From the NCBI GenBank assembly GCA_038209965.1, contig JBBQXF010000181.1, positions 1 to 5,910 of the forward strand: 5,910 nucleotides of DNA, written 5' to 3'. The first letter of the stretch is position 1, and each line of letters begins with the position of its first letter. Both the position numbers and the translations under genes were made by a program. Source of the stretch: JALONO01 sp038209965 (lineage in GTDB: Bacteria > Bacteroidota > Bacteroidia > Cytophagales > Thermoflexibacteraceae). Below, piece by piece: positions 4,782 to 5,910 of the stretch. Below the pieces are notes generated by a model. It made no database searches, was not told where the DNA came from, and saw only the letters and a program-made list of their open reading frames with translations.

Positions 4782-5801
4782 TTATTTCTCAATTATTTTC
4801 CAATCACCTGTTTTGTCATTTCCAATGCGCTCTACTTTTCCGCTCTCTTCAAGTTCTTTTATTTTTCGTTTTGCGGTGCTTAAACTTATCTTTAACCGTT
4901 CACTTATTTCGGTTGCTGTTATTTTGCTTTATCAAATAAAATACAATATCATTTACAGTGTCATTTTGCGTTTTTACAGTATCAATATATTGACCGTGCA
5001 TTTCTCGGTTTATCCGCGAATGATTTTCGCCAAGCAATAAATTTGAAAGAAAGTGAATAATATATTTCTCCGTTTTGTAAATGCCTTTGGATAAATCTTC
5101 GTAATTGACTCGCACAAGTGCATTGCGAAAATACCACGAATGCTCTGCGAATAAGTTGTTGTTTACGTCTTTAAAACCAAGTTTACAAAGATATTTTATT
5201 AAAAAAATTGCCGTTGTCCGTGTGTCGCTCTCGCCAAAAATGTGAATCGGCCACAAATTGCTAATGAAGTGTGCGATGTGCTCTATGATTTCTTGTTGGC
5301 TTAAACCTTTGTACCTAAATCTTTTTTCTTGTTCAAAATCATATTTCAAAGTATTTTTCAAACTCTTGGCACTCCCACATAAAACCGTTTCTCCATTTAA
5401 AACCCATTCTTGGTTGGTAATGTTATAATCACGGATTTTGCCGGCATGGCATGGCTGTAAATGCCTTGAAACAACCTGCGATGAATGGCAAGATACTCGG
5501 CTGGCGAAAACCTAAAGGTTTGTTCACTTAATATTTGAACAATTTGTGCCGAAACTTTGTCGGCTTCTTCGGTGCGGCTTTGGGTGTCTTTTTCAGGATA
5601 TTGCTTGTAATAGCTGTCAATTAGCTGTTTTGCCTCATCAATGGAAATGTCAACTTTAATGTTTTATTTAGCAGTTGCTGTCAAATAATCAGAAGGCGTT
5701 AACCCATCAACCTGTTGTAATCCGATAGCGGTTCTCCAAACTTTTGCTTTTTCTGCTTTGCTGGGTTCACCTTGTCGTAAATATTCTTCAAAATTATCCA
5801 T
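4782..5801 (-). pseudogene. fic: Broken Fic-family protein (antitoxin-like N-terminus, Fic core, C-terminal winged helix)
   Basis: Read through its lesions the locus encodes about 340 residues, the usual length of Fic proteins with a C-terminal winged helix. These transfer AMP to a hydroxyl side chain of a target protein in the cytoplasm. The ATG at 5799-5801 follows an in-frame stop five codons upstream. The first 45 codons (from MDNFEEYLRQGEPSK through LQQVDGLTPSDYL) resemble the inhibitory N-terminal segment, and TAA at 5664-5666 then interrupts the frame. It resumes with ISIDEAKQLIDSYY, SRTEEADKVSAQI and SPAEYLAIHRRLFQGIYSHA. A GGCAT duplication (5443-5452) shifts the frame before GKIRDYNI and VLNGETVL. 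The catalytic loop follows as HIFGESDTRT (5215-5244), where the family has H-x-F-x-E-G-N-x-R-T. SWYFRNALVRVNYEDL and NLLLGEN come next. After LIKQNN the frame shifts again near 4914-4920, and the winged helix continues from ATEISERLKISLSTAKRK to DWKIIEK, ending in TAA at 4782-4784. The longest intact piece is 4900-5361. The AT-rich composition contrasts with the large gene at 544-3309. Family assignment is strong. Loss of function is inferred, unless the lesions are sequencing errors. Confidence 0.88.
5443..5452. repeat. 5-base tandem duplication GGCAT that frameshifts fic
   Basis: The plus strand reads GGCATGGCATGGC. Removing one GGCAT unit rejoins the two Fic frames exactly (minus-strand codons AGC CAT GCC GGC AAA, Ser-His-Ala-Gly-Lys), restoring the family sequence IYSHAGKIRDY. 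The duplication is therefore the direct cause of the frameshift. Unaltered, the upstream frame runs about 15 codons further and stops. Confidence 0.85.
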
Positions 5802-5824
5802 TTTCAGATATAGTCTTTATTCTT

Positions 5825-5870
5825 TACTTTTAAGTTGCAAATTTACATCATTATTGTCAACTTTTAAGTT
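5825..5870 (-). promoter_or_regulatory. Twin palindromic operator-like sites around a -7 promoter element of fic
   Basis: Two copies of a 12-base palindrome sit 34 bases apart. The perfect copy AACTT-TT-AAGTT is at 5859-5870, and a copy with one changed end base (TACTTTTAAGTT) is at 5825-5836. Between them the minus strand reads TAAATTTG (5838-5845), a perfect match to the Bacteroidota -7 consensus TAnnTTTG, which would put transcription start near 5831, about 30 bases before the fic ATG. A TTGACA-like sequence lies upstream, but its spacing (12 bases from TTG to the -7 element) is shorter than expected for a -33 box. The layout suggests repression by a dimeric protein, possibly the Fic winged helix itself. 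Confidence 0.5.
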
Positions 5871-5890
5871 AGCAAGACCTTACACTTGTA

Positions 5891-5910
5891 GCCAACGGAC
5901 ACGGCTTGGC
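5891..5910. repeat. Inverted repeat at the right edge
   Basis: GCCAA (5891-5895) and TTGGC (5906-5910) form a 5-base inverted repeat that ends exactly at the window edge. The preceding bases, TACACTTGTA, contain a short palindrome (TACA...TGTA). This could be one arm of a longer structured or recombination-associated repeat that continues outside the window. It cannot be judged from here. Confidence 0.25.

Noticed and set aside
4348..5040. A 230-codon plus-strand frame
   Set aside because: It is antisense to the Fic pseudogene and crosses the terminator and inverted repeat. Its Phe/Ser/Leu-rich translation is typical of AT-rich antisense sequence.
4900..5361. A complete 153-residue Fic-domain gene starting from TTG
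   Set aside because: The proposed start lies inside a continuous family-matching frame that extends upstream to the GGCAT duplication, and the C-terminus is out of frame. It is a fragment of the pseudogene.
1..5910. CRISPR arrays, rRNA, tRNA or transposase genes
   Set aside because: I saw no regularly spaced repeats, no tRNA cloverleaf with a recognisable T-arm, no rRNA signature and no transposase motifs on reading both strands.

Overview
The window most likely comes from a member of the Bacteroidota. Three signals point that way: promoter elements of the TAnnTTTG type, start codons without Shine-Dalgarno sequences, and the families of protein present. The genus cannot be named from the sequence. 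Base composition is uneven. The interior of the large gene is very GC-rich (46 of 60 bases in 2101-2160). The Fic locus on the right is AT-rich (17 GC of 60 in 5161-5220), which suggests a separate, transferred origin for that end.

Layout from left to right. Positions 1-543 hold no long gene. They do carry a run of short minus-strand reading frames: one of 30 codons running off the left edge (1-90), one of 42 codons ending four bases before it (95-223), and a weaker one (291-443). They also hold a GC-rich hairpin (386-422). Positions 544-3309 (minus) encode the dominant gene, a 921-residue exported lipoprotein that fuses a YVTN/YncE-type beta-propeller to an alkaline phosphatase / phosphoesterase-like domain. 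Positions 3310-3842 appear non-coding and contain several short palindromes. Positions 3843-4013 (plus) encode a 56-residue protein with two membrane segments. It converges, with a 10-base gap, on a 73-residue GvpG-like gas-vesicle accessory protein (4024-4245, minus), whose promoter-like -7 element lies at 4327-4334. Positions 4246-4781 are intergenic and hold a terminator-like hairpin (4530-4572) and a 92-base inverted-repeat structure (4602-4693).

The right end (4782-5801, minus) is a broken Fic-family gene. Read through its lesions it gives about 340 residues, the normal length for Fic proteins with a C-terminal winged helix. The order is an N-terminal antitoxin-like inhibitory segment, the Fic core, and a C-terminal winged helix. 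It carries an in-frame TAA, a frameshift from a 5-base tandem duplication (GGCAT twice), a second frameshift before the winged helix, and a Fic motif with two substitutions. Upstream, two copies of a 12-base palindrome (AACTT-TT-AAGTT) bracket a promoter-like element, which suggests the intact gene was autoregulated.

The genes do not form one operon or pathway. The window reads as a chromosomal stretch (surface phosphoesterase, small membrane protein, stray GvpG) next to a decaying, AT-rich Fic toxin-type locus. The most noteworthy parts are the reconstructed Fic pseudogene with its twin operators, the orphan GvpG, and the unexplained structured elements at 4530-4693.
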